NCBI GenBank assembly: GCA_029844215.1 | Contig: JAQGDG010000147.1 | Span: 244,775-308,774 of the forward strand | Direction of reading: 5' to 3' | DNA: 64,000 bases | DNA from: Przewalskia tangutica | Taxonomy: Eukaryota > Streptophyta > Magnoliopsida > Solanales > Solanaceae | Shown here: piece after piece, positions 1-11,126 of the stretch | Layout of the letters: each line of letters starts with the position of its first letter | How positions within the stretch are numbered: the stretch's first letter is position 1 | Notes under the pieces: generated by a model | Told to the model about the DNA's origin: nothing | Seen by the model: only the letters and a program-made list of their open reading frames with translations | Databases searched by the model: none | Position numbers and translations under genes: made by a program

Positions 1-433
1 CGTCATGAAAGCTACCACGTCTATCTCATACTACCCATGGAATTATCACACAAATACTCCACGTATACTATGCACTCCGACAAAGATTAACCGTAAAATC
101 TTTTACTCAAGACGGCCTTACATCTAAGGTCTCAACTGTTATAAATTCTAAGGCTCAAAATCTTCTTATCCCCAGACTTACCCTTTTCACTAACCAGGCT
201 TCTAAATCATATTTTAACATAATGCCATCCGGACATAACACTAAACATATCATCATAACATCAATACATACTAGTCTCTAGAGGGTTAAGGATATACCCA
301 GAATTCATCGCTTCACTTTCCCTTTGTCGCCTAATCATAATCCTCGCTCGCAGTCGATAGCTATACAAGGCGATGAACCAGCCACCGATCCCGAAGGCTG
401 AGTCTCTACATCTGTGCTACCTCTGGTCGGACA
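1..433 (-). mobile_element. C1 internal region, 3' part of a gag-only retrotransposon (segment 1 of 3)
   Basis: This segment is the left visible piece of the C1 internal region, read on the minus strand. It aligns by eye with the C' internal region from about 24674 to 25088 and with D from about 48200 to 48576, including a shared stretch around an ACTACCCATGG motif. It holds the end of a gag remnant and then non-coding sequence running towards the 3' LTR, which lies beyond the left edge. The right end is cut by element A inside the gag zinc-knuckle region. No intact reading frame is present. Confidence 0.75.
430..433. repeat. Left target-site duplication of element A (GACA)
   Basis: GACA lies just before the TGTTATACC start of the A LTR and recurs at 10167-10170 just after its TGACA end. 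The uninterrupted relatives near 25086 (CTGACAAATCC) and 48572 (GGTCGGACAGCC) show how the empty site reads. A five-base duplication with one base lost is likely. Confidence 0.7.
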
Positions 434-631
434 TGTTATACCCCGTATTTCCAGAGTATGTATGTGAGGACGTACGTACGTTTGTACAAGCCCTAATTAG
501 GTTAAGGACGAAATTGTGAACTTCCATCGGAAAAGATTCTGAACCTTGTGAAGGAAATTTTACGTTTTCAATATTTTAATTTTTTATGGATTTTTTCCGA
601 GAGACGAAATATTTTGGACCAATAGGAGGGC

Positions 632-641
632 GACATGTGTC
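632..641 (+). promoter_or_regulatory. G-box-like palindrome in the A 5' LTR
   Basis: GACATGTGTC lies 198 bp into the LTR and upstream of the TATA box. The partner LTR has GATACGTGTC at 7924-7933. Most other LTR types here have GACACGTGTC or a close variant in the same part of the LTR. CACGTG-type motifs are known plant bZIP/bHLH targets, but binding here is inferred. Confidence 0.5.
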
Positions 642-905
642 ACCCTTAGGTGGCATTGGTTGGACGAAAATTGTGGGCTAGTGGCCAAGTCAATAAGTCA
701 AGTCTTGCAAGATTTTTTCGATACGAGTAGGTTCGACGTTATGGAGCAAGTGGCTAGCCACATGTCTCTTTTTGTGGTGGACATATGTCCCAAAGTTGTG
801 GTGACATATGTCCCAATATTGTGGTGACACTTGGTCGAAGACTTCATTCATCACATGGATCCAAATCTCCACCCTACACATGCTTTAATTTCGCTATCAA
901 GGTTC

Positions 906-913
906 TATAAATA
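906..913 (+). promoter_or_regulatory. TATA box of the A 5' LTR
   Basis: TATAAATA is followed by CCCCC, 472 bp from the LTR start. The partner LTR has the same word at 8206-8213. It implies transcription starting about 500 bp into the LTR, leaving nearly 1.9 kb of the LTR in the transcript leader. Confidence 0.65.
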
Positions 914-2081
914 CCCCCTTAAGTGCAAGAATTCTTCATCCACAAAAACAATTTCCAAGTCACAAAAACTCCCTCCCCCCTTAGAGAAGTTCTCGTCCAA
1001 AATCCTCCTCCCCCCCCCCCCCTTTCCCTAGCTCTCATCCGAAACAACACCCCCCACCCTTGGTAGAAATATTGTCTTCAAGTATTGTTACTATTCCAAA
1101 ATACATTAGCCTAAATCCCTTGTTGTATTCCAAAGTTACCCCTATACTAAAAGCCCAGAAATACTACTTTATATCCTTTAGTCACAAAACGAAACTCTAG
1201 GAAAATCTTCATAGTTGGTTGAAGTATTATGGTTGTTTAGAAACTTCTAAGGGTTTCTGAGCTATCGAGCATGCAAATTAGAGCTAAACGCTGTTCAGAT
1301 CGACATTTAATCTTGGCTAATTTTGGGCTTACCGAGGTAAATATCTTCGTCCTTCTATTGTAATCGAGATTACATATTGTAGTAGTTTAGAATTAAGTAT
1401 AAGATTTATGTATGACGGTATAAAAGAAGAGAATTGAACTGCATTTACATGTGACCGTATTTACAAGAGACTTGTGTAGTTTGACTGTAGGAAACGCCCA
1501 ATTTTCCGTAATAGAGAACCTTCGCTTAGAATATTCTACAGAGTAGTCTAGATGCTGATAGACGATTTGACTATTATAGGTTGATACTCGCGCGCGACAT
1601 ATTCGACTTGGCAGTGGATTTAGCCGAGGATGTATGTGATTCTTCCTATCCTCGAGCATGATATTTTTATATATATATAGTACTAGACGACGTGTGTTAA
1701 CAAAAAATGGTTTTACTCTGATGTCTTTGACTTGAGTTTTAAATAATAAGGATCTTGAAGTATTTCAAAAGAGTTATGAATCATTTTCGAAAGAAAAGTA
1801 ATACTTGGTTTTTCAACAAGCTTAAGTGTTATACTAGCTTTACGGGAAGTTAGGTATAATGACTTAAGAAAGATAAGAGGAAACGGTTTACTTATTTGTT
1901 TATAAAAGCCTTATAAATGATTTACGGCGCGGTAAGTTGGTTTGATAAGTAGACATTATGACGCCACGTGTGTTAGTGTCTTGTAACGCTGTAAAGCGGG
2001 TTCCCTTGTTGTGCTTATGTTGTTTAAACGAGCAAGCCAGGCCGATATTATATCACTTACCCCCGACTTGTTATGCCGAGG

Positions 2082-2306
2082 GTTAGCCGCCTCGATGCGA
2101 GGAATACCTACGCGGTCTGCGTGACCTACGCGAGTCGCGGATTTCCGTGACGATCACTCCGGTGTTACCCGACGCGGCGAATACCTCACGTGGTCTCATG
2201 GACTACGCGGATCGCGGAGTCCGTGTTGATGCCGGTGGTTAGCTACCCCGATGCGATAATACCTCACGCGACCTAGGTGGTCCACGCGATCGCGGAGTTC
2301 AGAATA
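2082..2306. repeat. Tandem array in the A 5' LTR (3 units of about 74 bp)
   Basis: Three diverged units start with GTTAGC or GTTACC near 2082, 2164 and 2238. Each carries a form of GAATACCTCACGCG, then CTACGCGGATCGCGGAGT. The partner array is at about 9367-9592. Confidence 0.7.
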
Positions 2307-2883
2307 GGCTCGCATAATGATACTATAGGCGATTGTCCTTGCTTCGATCATTAGCGCCTAGAAAAGACCAGCTACATTATATCTATTTTGCTCTTGTTTA
2401 TGATGCGCACTATGCGCGTTGAATCGGTTGTATTTGTGCTGGTTTTAAAATGCTTTGATTTCATTTCAAGATTTTTACGCTTTCACATACTTGGTACCGC
2501 CAGATCGACCTCCTTCGGCCGCTCACGCCGCAGTGAGGTACTCCCGCTGTTGGTCCCCGCCCTAGATCACCGCTGCTGGGAAAGCCCCGCTTCTCCGAGG
2601 CTTATCTGGGTACGATCTCCTCGCATTATAGATTATGTACATTCAGGTATGGCGGCCCCGTCCCGCCATAGTTGTTTACTTTCCTGCAGGTCTGTAGTCC
2701 CGCTGTAAGTCGATGTAATCGCTCACTCTTGATGATATATACATGCCGAAAGGCAATCTTTTCTTGGATAAACTGCGGTTCTTTTACGTATGTTTCATGT
2801 CTTGTTTTTATATTCCGGTTACTCGATGTATGTCTACTGGGTGCCCGTAGGCACCAACACGCCCGGATCGGTCGTGACAAAAG

Positions 2884-2894
2884 TGGTATCGAGC
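2884..2894 (+). other. Primer binding site of element A (initiator Met tRNA type)
   Basis: TGGTATCGAGC starts four bases after the LTR end. TGGTATC followed by an AGC-like stretch is the usual complement of the plant initiator methionine tRNA 3' end. It fixes both the strand and the LTR boundary. Confidence 0.8.
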
Positions 2895-3072
2895 GCGTAA
2901 TCCTCTGGGTGTCTACGCACCGTATCTAGTAGAGTCTGATTATCGCGTCAGGCACCACACCAATAATCGTGAGGCTATAGATATTTAGGATTGGCTTCCA
3001 TTCTTCTCACTCGAGATCGTGCCTTATAGTCATGTTATAAGTCGACCTCTAACGATTTCTTTCTGCACCGCC

Positions 3073-4360
3073 ATGCTCTCCACGCAAGGCAACCCGAGCC
3101 CGTATGGCAAGGCAGCCGAGGGATCTGCTAGTAGGACACCGAGGGTCACGAGGGCCCAGGCCCAGATTTTACCCGAGGCGATACCTCAGACGGCGAGTTC
3201 TACGATGCCGCCGGCCCCAGCAGAGTTTAGGGCCGCAGCAGAGGCTACTGAGACCACAGTACCTGCGCCCACCCCACACCGGGCAGGAGACGGGTTACGC
3301 GAGATGGCCCACTACCAGCCGTGATCGCGGGCTGCATACGGCGATAGGCCGGACGCAGCAGCCTGGCCCAGTAGTACCCGTGGTTCACCCGAGGTCGGAT
3401 AGTTTGAGGCTACGGGATTTCCTGAGTTGCAGCCCGCCAGAGTTCTACGGGTCGAGGCCTGAGGATGATCCGCATGAGTTCATCCGACGCCATGGATTAT
3501 CGAGCGATCAAGGCTTCGAGACCGCGGTCGGTGGTCTGGTTTGCATCGCCGCGCGATACCGCAATGATCGTTTGATTCGCGAGCTATCCCGGAGAGTACG
3601 CGCCTTCAAAGAAGATGGACGAGTTCTTCCGAGGCATTTCACTCATTTCGCCGCCACGTATTTGCGAGAGCACGCCGACAGATTTTTGACGCCGAGGCGC
3701 AGGCGCACGCCGAGTACAACGCGGAGTTCGACTCGCTGGCTCGATATGTCCCTCGCTGGTAGCAGATACGAGGATGGACAGGTGCACCGCCACGCCACCG
3801 CTAGATGATTATTTGGCGTAGTCTTGCTCGGTGTAGTTTCTTCACCGCACGGACATTGCCCGCACGCAGCTCACGACTGGGTGCGAGTGAGCGCAGAGGC
3901 CGACGGTCGACGATATCGCCAGCAGGTAAGGCCAGGACGGCAGGATCTTTTGGTAGCTCTCAGGGTGGACGGTCTCAACAGCAGACTAGATTTGCACCAC
4001 ATCCAGCTCAGAGCACTCCTACACCGTCTTCAGGACAGCCAGAGTATTCGGCGTGTCGTGCCCTGTGGCTTTGACTTCCAGTAGCAGAGGTTAACCGACG
4101 AGACCACCTCTCAGTGGCCGACGCGTAGATCCCATTACGGAGTTGTGGTCCTACTTTAGAGTTTGTTATGCTTGCGTCGGGGTCACTTTGCGCGGACCGT
4201 CCACCGCGGCAGCGCAGATGGTAGGGGTCATCCTACAGTGTCTGTTGCCGGTTCTTCATCTCCTACAGTGACTCGCCCCGGAGGGAAGGGTACTCATGGG
4301 CCAGCAGGTCGCGGCAGAGGTCGTGGCACGTGTCCTAGCTCCGGCCTCGTAATCGCATTT
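3073..4360 (+). pseudogene. gag remnant of element A (capsid and zinc knuckle)
   Basis: This is the decayed gag, whose product would form the particle that packages element RNA. The start is placed at the ATG at 3073, where sequence like the gag start of F (31596) and E (57174) begins. One base is changed after it and the frame soon shifts. Capsid-like sequence follows in another frame, including DFLSCSPPEFYGSRPEDD near 3417-3470 and EFIRR just after. A later piece near 3707-3750 reads AEYNAEFDSLARY. A CCHC knuckle remnant lies near 4165-4205 (CYAC, then GHFAR after a frame change). The longest open piece is 234 codons (3104-3808) and covers only the capsid part. Confidence 0.75.
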
Positions 4361-4379
4361 ATGCCCTCGCCTGTACCGC

Positions 4380-4690
4380 CAGACTGTGAGGTATCGCGAT
4401 GTCGCCACAGTACTTTATCGCTTGTTGTCAGACGATATGCCTTGATAGATCCGGTTCTACTCGCCCCATATATCTCCCCATATCGCTAGTAGGATAGGGA
4501 TAGAGCCCGAGTCCATAGACCCTTTTGAGGCAGCTACGCCAGCCGGGTGATTCTGGTAGCTCTACGGTATATAGGCTTGCCTAAGACTATACGCAATCGC
4601 CGCACCCAGCCGACTTGATAGAGTCGATATGACCGATTTCGACGCGATCACGGGTACGATTCGCTAGCTTTCTACGCCAACGTGGACCGC
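4380..4690 (+). pseudogene. Aspartic protease remnant of element A
   Basis: The protease would cut the Gag-Pol polyprotein. The clearest trace is DMTDFDAITG near 4627-4656. It matches the C-terminal protease segment DMTDFDVIMGMDWL seen on the minus strand in element E. The catalytic D-[ST]-G triad cannot be found in frame, because the region is broken. The call rests on position between the gag knuckle and reverse transcriptase, and on similarity to E. Confidence 0.5.
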
Positions 4691-5029
4691 AGGCGAGGTT
4701 GGTACGATTCCGCTTCCGAGCCTGCTATCGAGCGAGGAACACCGTGTCGCCGGCGGTAGGTTTATTTCTTACCTCAAGGCCAGGAAGACGCGCAGGCGGG
4801 TATATCTACCATCTCATTCGGTGTTTGATAATCGAGGTCGCGCACCGCATTTTCACCGGCCCAGAGTCGAGAGTTCCCGACGTGTTTCCGCACGACCTCG
4901 TATCCTCCCGAGAGGAGATAGAGTTTTGTATCGACATGTCGCTGACACTCGCCATATCCATTCCGCCATACGTAACGGCACCCGCCGAATTGAGAGAGTC
5001 AAGGACCACCGAGAGATTTGGCCGAGAAG

Positions 5030-5580
5030 CGGCTTCATCAGCCTAGTGTTTCTCCCCGGGAGCGCCAGATTGTTCGTGAAGAAGGACGGACGCCGCGCAT
5101 GTGTTGATTACAAACCAACAAGGTGACTATTAAGAAGATACCCTTCCCGTGATTGATGATTTGTTCGACCAGCTGTGGTGCGAGATGTTTTCCAAGATTG
5201 ATCTCGCGATCGCTATCATCAAAGTAGTTAGAGAGGCGATGTCCCAGATCGCATTCCGACCCAGACGGCACTATGAGTTCGGTTATGTCTTTCGGTTTGA
5301 CCAATGCTCCACCAGATTTATGGATTTGATGAACCGAGTGTTCGCCATTTTTGGATACGCTTGTGATAGTATTCATCGATGACATCTTCGTTTATTCCCG
5401 CCAGAGCAGAGCACGCGAGCATTTGGCGATCGTGGCCGAGTTCTCCAGACCACGGCTTTACGCCAAGTTTTCAAGCCTGAAGTTCGCCGACTTCGTGGCT
5501 TTTCGGGCATATTGCTCGGGCCGATGGTATTCGGCGGATACGCCAAGATCGAGGCAATCAGAGTTGGCCTAGACCTACTA
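5030..5580 (+). pseudogene. Reverse transcriptase remnant of element A
   Basis: The enzyme would copy element RNA into DNA in the particle. Visible pieces, in order and in different frames, are FVKKDGRRACVDY (about 5069-5107), IDDLFDQLW and FSKIDL (about 5152-5205), a segment ending RFMDLMNRVF (about 5313-5345), and FIDDIFVYS (5372-5398). The last holds the catalytic DD pair typical of Ty3/gypsy enzymes. At least three frame changes separate these pieces. The best-kept stretch is 5149-5400. Confidence 0.85.
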
Positions 5581-5799
5581 CCCGGCAGAGCGCAGCTTTC
5601 TGGGCCTCGGTGTTACTATCTGAGGTTCGTGGAGAAGTTTGCTTCTATTTCGACCTTTGACTAAGCCGACTCGTGCAATAAGTTTCAGCCGACTGATGTC
5701 AGGAGGGCTTCCACATCGAAAGAGAGATTGACGACGCCCCCGCCTTCTTCTTCCGCAGGCCTAGACGGCCATGTGGTGTATCATGACGCGCCGCATCTG

Positions 5800-6095
5800 C
5801 TTGACGTGGTTGACGCAGCAGGAAGGTTATAGCGCACGATCTCGACACTCAAGAAGCACGAGAAGAACTACCCCACCCATGATTTGGAGTCACGCGCGAT
5901 TCACGCCAAGATCCTGGAGGCACTATTTGTATGGAGTTCATGTGGATATTTACACGCACCACAAGAGCCTCCAAGATATCTTCACCAGCAGGAGTCGAAC
6001 TTACGACGCAGACGGTGGTTAGAGTTACTCAAGGATTATGATGTCGATATCCCGTACTCACCCGTGGAAGGCAAATGTCAGGCGTATGCCCTACA
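5800..6095 (+). pseudogene. RNase H remnant of element A
   Basis: RNase H would remove the RNA strand during reverse transcription. The segment RRRRWLELLKDYDVDI (about 6005-6052) and the earlier coding trace around HAKILEAL (about 5903-5926) match the corresponding piece in E, RRWLEAGRITMLIFY, on the minus strand near 54260. The domain follows reverse transcriptase as expected. The catalytic acidic residues cannot be traced with confidence because the frame is broken. Confidence 0.7.
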
Positions 6096-6319
6096 GTAGG
6101 TCGACGCGAGTCTATCGATGCAGCTGCAGAGTGGCATGGTCCGCGAGTTACATCGCCTAGCGAGCCTCGAGTCCGACCGATTGGTTCGATAGCAGCGGTT
6201 CGGTACGGAGGTTGCCGAGTCTTCCATCGCCGGCGAGGCGAAGAGGCGACGCTTTAAGGATCCGATTTGACCCGATATCGCGATACGGCTCTTCGCGGTG
6301 GAAGCGGTCCTTGAGGTAG

Positions 6320-7300
6320 AACCCGATGGGTGCTAAGGTTTGAAGGCAGGTTGTGTGTTCCAGATATTGCAGACTGGCAAAGGGTTCTGGGAAGCACACA
6401 AGACGTTACTTCATCCATCCGGTCGACAAAGATGTACCACGACCTCGTGATCCGTATCGCGGACGGCTTCAAGAGGACGCTGCAGAGTTTGTGGCTCAGG
6501 CCCGAGTTGTCGCGCAGCGAAGGCAGAGCACCGCAGGCCCGTGGATTGCGCATTTACGAGATCCCGACCGGAAGCCGAGGTGATCAACATGGACTTTATC
6601 ACGGTTACCTCGCACCGAGGAAACATGATTCTATTTGGGTTATCACGACAGTCGACGAAATCAGCCCACTTTCTTCCGGGCCAGACGACTTTTTCGCCGA
6701 GGATTACGCCGACTTTACATCCGAGAGATCGTGAGACCGCACGGGTCCCTATATCTATCATATCCGACCGGCGAGCCTAGTTTACGCTAACTTCCTGAGG
6801 TCTTTCCGTGGCGGATTAGGACGCAGTGAACCTCAAGATCGCATTCCATCCTCGATCGACGACAAAGTGAGCGCATTATCCGCACTCGGCGATATGTCGC
6901 GAGCCCGTGTTATTGATTTCGTGGGTAGCCGAGGATCATTTTCCGCCAGCGAGTTTCATGATAATAACAAATACCACTCCAAAGATCCGACGGCGCCTTA
7001 CGAGGCCTTATACGAGGAAGCGCAGTCACCGATAGGCTGGTTCGACGGGCGGCGTGGAGTTAGTCGGGCCGACTTGATACAAAGCAGTGGATAAGCGCGG
7101 CTTATCAAGGAGCGTTATCGACAAACGTAGTCGATGTGTCGACGCAGATCATCGCCGCCAGATCCGGAGTTTGAGGTCGATGATCGGGTTTTCTCAAGGT
7201 GTCACCCACGGCGGCGTGATGAGGTTTGGGAAGAAAGGAAGCTCGCCAAGGTACATCGGGCCTTATCGATTGTCCGCAGGTAGGCAAGGTTGCCCATGAG
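6320..7300 (+). pseudogene. Integrase remnant of element A
   Basis: Integrase would insert the DNA copy into the genome. Visible pieces are CVPDIADWQ (about 6353-6379) and STKMYHDL (about 6423-6447) from the zinc-binding N-terminal domain. EFVAQARVVAQRRQSTAGP follows (about 6485-6541). NMDFITV lies near 6589. The catalytic core gives TKSAHFLP (about 6657-6680), then FFAEDYADF in another frame (about 6690-6717). A GPY/F-type C-terminal piece gives GVMRFGKK (about 7216-7240) and YIGPYR (about 7252-7270). The pieces alternate between frames, so no functional enzyme can be read. Confidence 0.85.
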
Positions 7301-7575
7301 CTGGATCCGCCGTCCGATCCGAGGCAAAGGCATCCGTTTCATGTTTTACGCCGGCGAGACGACGGATCCATCTAGAGCGCACCGATTGACGATGTCCAGT
7401 GACGAGGGGTTATCGATGAGGAGAGTCCCATAGCGATACCGATCGCCAAAGTTAGCGCCGCGACAAAGGACGTGGCTTCACAAGGTCTTATGGCGAACGA
7501 GAATAGAGAGTGAGATGACGCGGAAGCAGAGGAGGACACGAGGCAGGTATCCTCACCTATTCCCACACCTCCGTG
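7300..7575 (+). pseudogene. Chromodomain-like tail of element A
   Basis: After the integrase core the sequence gives WLHKVLWRTRIE (about 7470-7504) and then RYPHLF (7545-7562, with an indel). Comparable pieces (VAILDRRVKR and KKYPRLF) sit at the same place in E on the minus strand. In chromoviruses this tail binds modified chromatin and steers insertion. The name rests on position and the charged and aromatic pieces, not on a full domain match. Confidence 0.55.
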
Positions 7576-7721
7576 TAACTCCTTCCTACTTATCGGTTTT
7601 AATTATCATATGTACTAAGTCAGATTGCAGGCCACGTGGCATTTGCAAACCGCTTAAGTCGGCGAGCTATGTCGCTTATGATTTAATTGAATCTGTAAGG
7701 AACATTCTGACGAATGTTTCT
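7575..7721 (+). other. Non-coding 3' internal segment of element A
   Basis: This short stretch between the chromodomain-like tail and the purine tract has no recognisable coding. It ends GGAACATTCTGACGAATG, a phrase shared with B (about 15770-15786) and F (about 33661-33680) just before their purine tracts. It appears to be a conserved leader to the purine tract. Confidence 0.6.
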
Positions 7722-7731
7722 GAGGGGAGAA
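7722..7731 (+). other. Polypurine tract of element A
   Basis: GAGGGGAGAA directly precedes the 3' LTR start at 7732. This is where second-strand synthesis is primed in LTR elements. Confidence 0.8.
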
Positions 7732-8205
7732 TGTTATACCCCGTGATTTCCAGAGTATGTATGTGAGGACGCACGCACGCTTGTACAAGCCCCAATTAGG
7801 TTAAGGACTAAATTAGAACTTCCATCTAAAAGATTCCAACTCACAAGGAAATTTTACGCTTTCAATATTTTAATTTATTATGGATTTTTCCGAGAGACGA
7901 AATATTTTCGATCAACAGAGGGCGATACGTGTCACCCTTAGGTGGCATTGGTTGGACGAAAATTGTGGGCTAGTGGCCAAGTCAATAAGTCAAGTCTTGC
8001 AAGATATTTTTTCGGGATAGCCGGAGTAGGTTCGACGCTTTTGAGCAAGTGGCTAGCCACATGTCTCTTTTGTGGCGGACATATGTCCCAAAGTCATGGA
8101 CATATGTCCCAATATTGTGGTGGACACTTGGTTGGAAGACTTCATTCATCACATGGATCCAAATCTCCACCCTACACATGCTTTAATCTTGGCCATTGAA
8201 GGTTC

Positions 8206-8213
8206 TATAAATA
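8206..8213 (+). promoter_or_regulatory. TATA box of the A 3' LTR
   Basis: TATAAATA lies 474 bp into the LTR, matching 906-913 in the 5' LTR. Confidence 0.6.
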
Positions 8214-9366
8214 CCCCCCTTAAGTGCAAGACTTCTTCATCCACAAAAACAATTTCCAAGTCACAAAACTCCTCCCCTTAGAGAAGTTCTCGCCCAAAGT
8301 CCTCCCCTTTCCCTAGCTCTCGTCCAAACAACACCCCTTGGTAGAAAAATTGTCTTCAAGTATTGTTACTATTCCAAAATACCTTAGCCTAAATCCCTTG
8401 TTGTATTCCAAAGTTACCCCTATACTAAAAGCCCGAAAATACTACTTTATATCCTTTAGTCACAAAACGAAACCCTAGGAAAATCTTCATAGTTGGTTGA
8501 AGTATTAAGTAGTTGTTTAGAAACTTCTAAGGGTTTCGAGCTATCTGAGCGCAAATTGTGAGCTAAACGTTGTTCAGATCGACATTTAATCTTGGATAAT
8601 TTTGGGCTTACCGAGGTAAATATCTTTGTCCTTCTATCAGAATTGGAGATTACATATTGTAGTAGTTTAGAATTAAGTATAAGATATATGTATGATGGTA
8701 TAAAAGAAGAGAATTGAATCAGACTTACATGTGATCGTATTTACAGAGACTTGTGTAGTTTGACTGCAGGGAAACGCCGCCCAATTTTCCGTAATGAGGA
8801 CCTTCTCGCTAGAATATTCTACGCAGTAGTCTAGACGCTGATAGACGTATTTGACTATTATAGGTTGATACTGCCACGACATATTCGACTTGGCAGTGGA
8901 TTTAGCGATGAGGTATGTGATTCTTCCTATCCTCTCGAGCATGATATTTTGATATATATATAGTACTAGACGTGACGTTTGTTAACTAAAAATGGTTTTA
9001 CTCTGATGTCTTTTGACTTTAGTTTTAAATAATAAGAATCTTGAAGTTTTTCAAAAGAGTTATTAATCATTTTTGAAAGAAAAGTAATAATTGGTTTTTC
9101 AACAAGCTTAAGTGTTATACTAGCTTTACGGGAAGTTAGGTATAACGACTTAAGAAAGATAAGAGGAAACGGTTTACTTATTTGTTTATAAAAGCCTTAT
9201 AAATGATTTCAAGCGTGGTAAGTTGGTTTGATAAGTAGACATATTATGATGCTACGGTGTTAGTGTCTTGTAACGCTTGTGTAGCGGGTTCTCTTGTGCT
9301 TATGCTGTTTAAACGATAAGCAACAGGCCGATATTATATCACTTACCCCGACTTGTTATGCCGAGG

Positions 9367-9592
9367 GTTAGCCGCCTCGATGCGAGGAATACCTCACGCG
9401 GTCTGCGTGACCTATGCGAGTCAGCGGAGTTCCAGATGATCACCCGTGTGTTACCCACGCGAGCGAATACCTCACGCGGTTCGCAGGACTACGCGGATCG
9501 CGAGTCCGTGTTGATGCCGAGGGTTAGCTACCCCGATGCGAGGAATACCTCACGCGACCTAGCGGTCTATGCGATCATGAGTTCCAGAATAG
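9367..9592. repeat. Tandem array in the A 3' LTR
   Basis: Three units of about 74 bp each contain GAATACCTCACGCG. They correspond to the array at 2082-2306. Confidence 0.7.
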
Positions 9593-10166
9593 GCTCGCAT
9601 AATGATACTACGGGCGATTGGCCTTGCTTCGATCATTAGCGCCTAGAAAAGACCGCTACATTATATCTATTTTGCTCTTGTTTATGCCGCACTATGCGCG
9701 TTGAATTGGTTGTATTTGTAAGTGGTTTTAAAATGCTTTGATTTCATTTCAAGATTTTTACGCTTCACATACTTGGTACTCAGATCGACTCTCCTTCGGG
9801 GCCGCTCATGCCGCAGTGAGGTACTCGTTGTTGGTCCCCGCCTCCTAGATCACCGCTGCTGGGAAAGCCCCGCTTCTCCGAGGCTTATCTTTCGTACGAT
9901 CTCCCCGTCATTATAGATTATATACATTCAGGTATGGCGGGCCCCGTCCCGCCATAGTTGTTTACTTTCCTGTAGGTCCGTAGTCCCGCTGTAAGTCGGG
10001 ATGTAATCGCTCACTCTTGATATATATACACGCCGAAGGCAATCTTTTCGATAAACCGTGTCTCTTTACGTATGTTTCATGTCTTGTTTTTATATTCCGC
10101 CGTTACTCTGATGTATGTCTACTGGGTGCCCGTAAGGCATCACCACTGCCCGGATCGGTCGTGACA

Positions 10167-10646
10167 GACAAACTCACCAAATGGCCCCTGGCCGCAAGCA
10201 TACAAGCCGCCGGCAAGAGTACGACACTCCCATACCCGAGTCTATTACAACGCCACAACGAGGTAGGGTGACCTCATCCGACTAACACCCCTTCACCCAA
10301 CAATTGAACGCAATCGACCCAGAGGGTCGAGTCATCCTCTTGTATCCTCCTACTGACATCCTCCCATCATACGGCCCTCGACTACCGCAGTATAAAAATC
10401 TCCCAAATTAGCACGACACTCGAGGATCATCCTCGCCTCTCTATCCATAGAACTCGCGAATCGCAACTCAAGAAATCCCAAAGTCTCGATCATCGGATCT
10501 AGGGTGAATCATCTGCATCGCCGGAACCACCGGCCCCGTCCGTCTCATTCTCACCACAAGCCTAGCAGAATCGGGCCATCTCTCAACTCATATCCTCGCC
10601 TCGCCGTGGAACCGAGGCTCGTATCGTGGCCTCGTGAGAAATCGCT
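10167..10646 (-). mobile_element. C1 internal region with gag remnant (segment 2 of 3)
   Basis: This segment continues C1 after element A and aligns by eye with 25086-25572 in C'. On the minus strand it encodes the middle of a gag remnant. The start of the segment (about 10172-10205) is half of the CCHC knuckle (TGY...GGCCA..GGCCATTTGG), whose other half lies left of 434. The right end is cut by element B. No frame stays open over useful length. Confidence 0.75.
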
Positions 10647-10937
10647 TGTTACACCGTAAGTCCGTGACATGTAAAAGATAATGTACGTAAGGAACACAGA
10701 CTTGAAAATTGGTACGAAAGCGAAGAATTATTTTTCCGACGAAAATCTTCCGAACGCTCTGAAAGGAAAATGTTCGTTGTTGAGAATTGGATTCTCAAAA
10801 TGCATTATTTGGAAGAGTATGTAACTTATTAACTTTATGGAAATTTATTTTACGATTTGGTCACGCTGGGCCCACCCGAGGAATTTTACGCTTTTGCGGC
10901 CCACGAGGGTTACTGAATTTTACGGACGAACGAGGGC

Positions 10938-10947
10938 GACACGTGGC
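10938..10947 (+). promoter_or_regulatory. G-box in the B 5' LTR
   Basis: GACACGTGGC is present identically in the partner LTR at 16102-16111. It lies 291 bp into the LTR and 180 bp upstream of the TATA-like box. Confidence 0.5.
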
Positions 10948-11120
10948 ACCCTCATACGGTCTTGGACGATTTCATGTAAGGGTAGAATGGTCATTTACCA
11001 TCAAGGAAGATAAGTCTTCTTCTGAGATTGTTGACCAAGTCAACTTGTCCACTTGGCTTTACATTAATTGCTCTTCATCCTAGCCCACAAGTGTTTTAAT
11101 CTAAGCCCTCCTTTGTGTTT

Positions 11121-11126
11121 TATATA
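11121..11126 (+). promoter_or_regulatory. TATA-like box of the B 5' LTR
   Basis: TATATA in the context TTTTATATACTAAG, 475 bp into the LTR. The partner is at 16290-16295. The spacing equals that of the A, C', D and F TATA boxes. Confidence 0.55.

Larger units (their letters stand above)
434..2879 (+). repeat. Element A 5' LTR
   Basis: The 2446 bp repeat starts TGTTATACCCCG and ends GTCGTGACA, and it is matched by 7732-10166. A TATA box is at 906-913 and a tandem array at about 2082-2306. A terminal hairpin is at 2840-2855. An 8 bp stem TATGGCGG/CCGCCATA is at 2648-2670. A run of 13 C at 1010-1022 is only CCCC in the partner LTR. Confidence 0.9.
434..10166 (+). mobile_element. Element A: complete Ty3/gypsy chromovirus-like retrotransposon with gag-pol remnants
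   Basis: Element A has two LTRs (434-2879 and 7732-10166), a primer site after the first, a purine tract before the second, and a 4.85 kb internal region. That region has gag, protease, reverse transcriptase, RNase H, integrase and chromodomain-like remnants in that order. The order with integrase last, plus the tail, is the Ty3/gypsy chromovirus arrangement. LTR length, primer type and tail suggest the Tekay/Del group. It is inserted in the gag remnant of C1. Coding frames are broken throughout, so this copy cannot make its own proteins as given. Confidence 0.9.
7732..10166 (+). repeat. Element A 3' LTR
   Basis: The 2435 bp partner of 434-2879 starts TGTTATACCCCG and ends GTCGTGACA. It has a TATA box at 8206-8213, a G-box variant at 7924-7933 and a tandem array at 9367-9592. 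Differences from the 5' LTR are mostly one- to three-base indels near C or G, while A/T-rich stretches agree closely. Confidence 0.9.

Noticed and set aside
3104..3808. Open frame of 234 codons as an intact gene
   Set aside because: It is a gag fragment of element A. The start of gag lies in another frame at 3073, and the rest continues after further frame changes.
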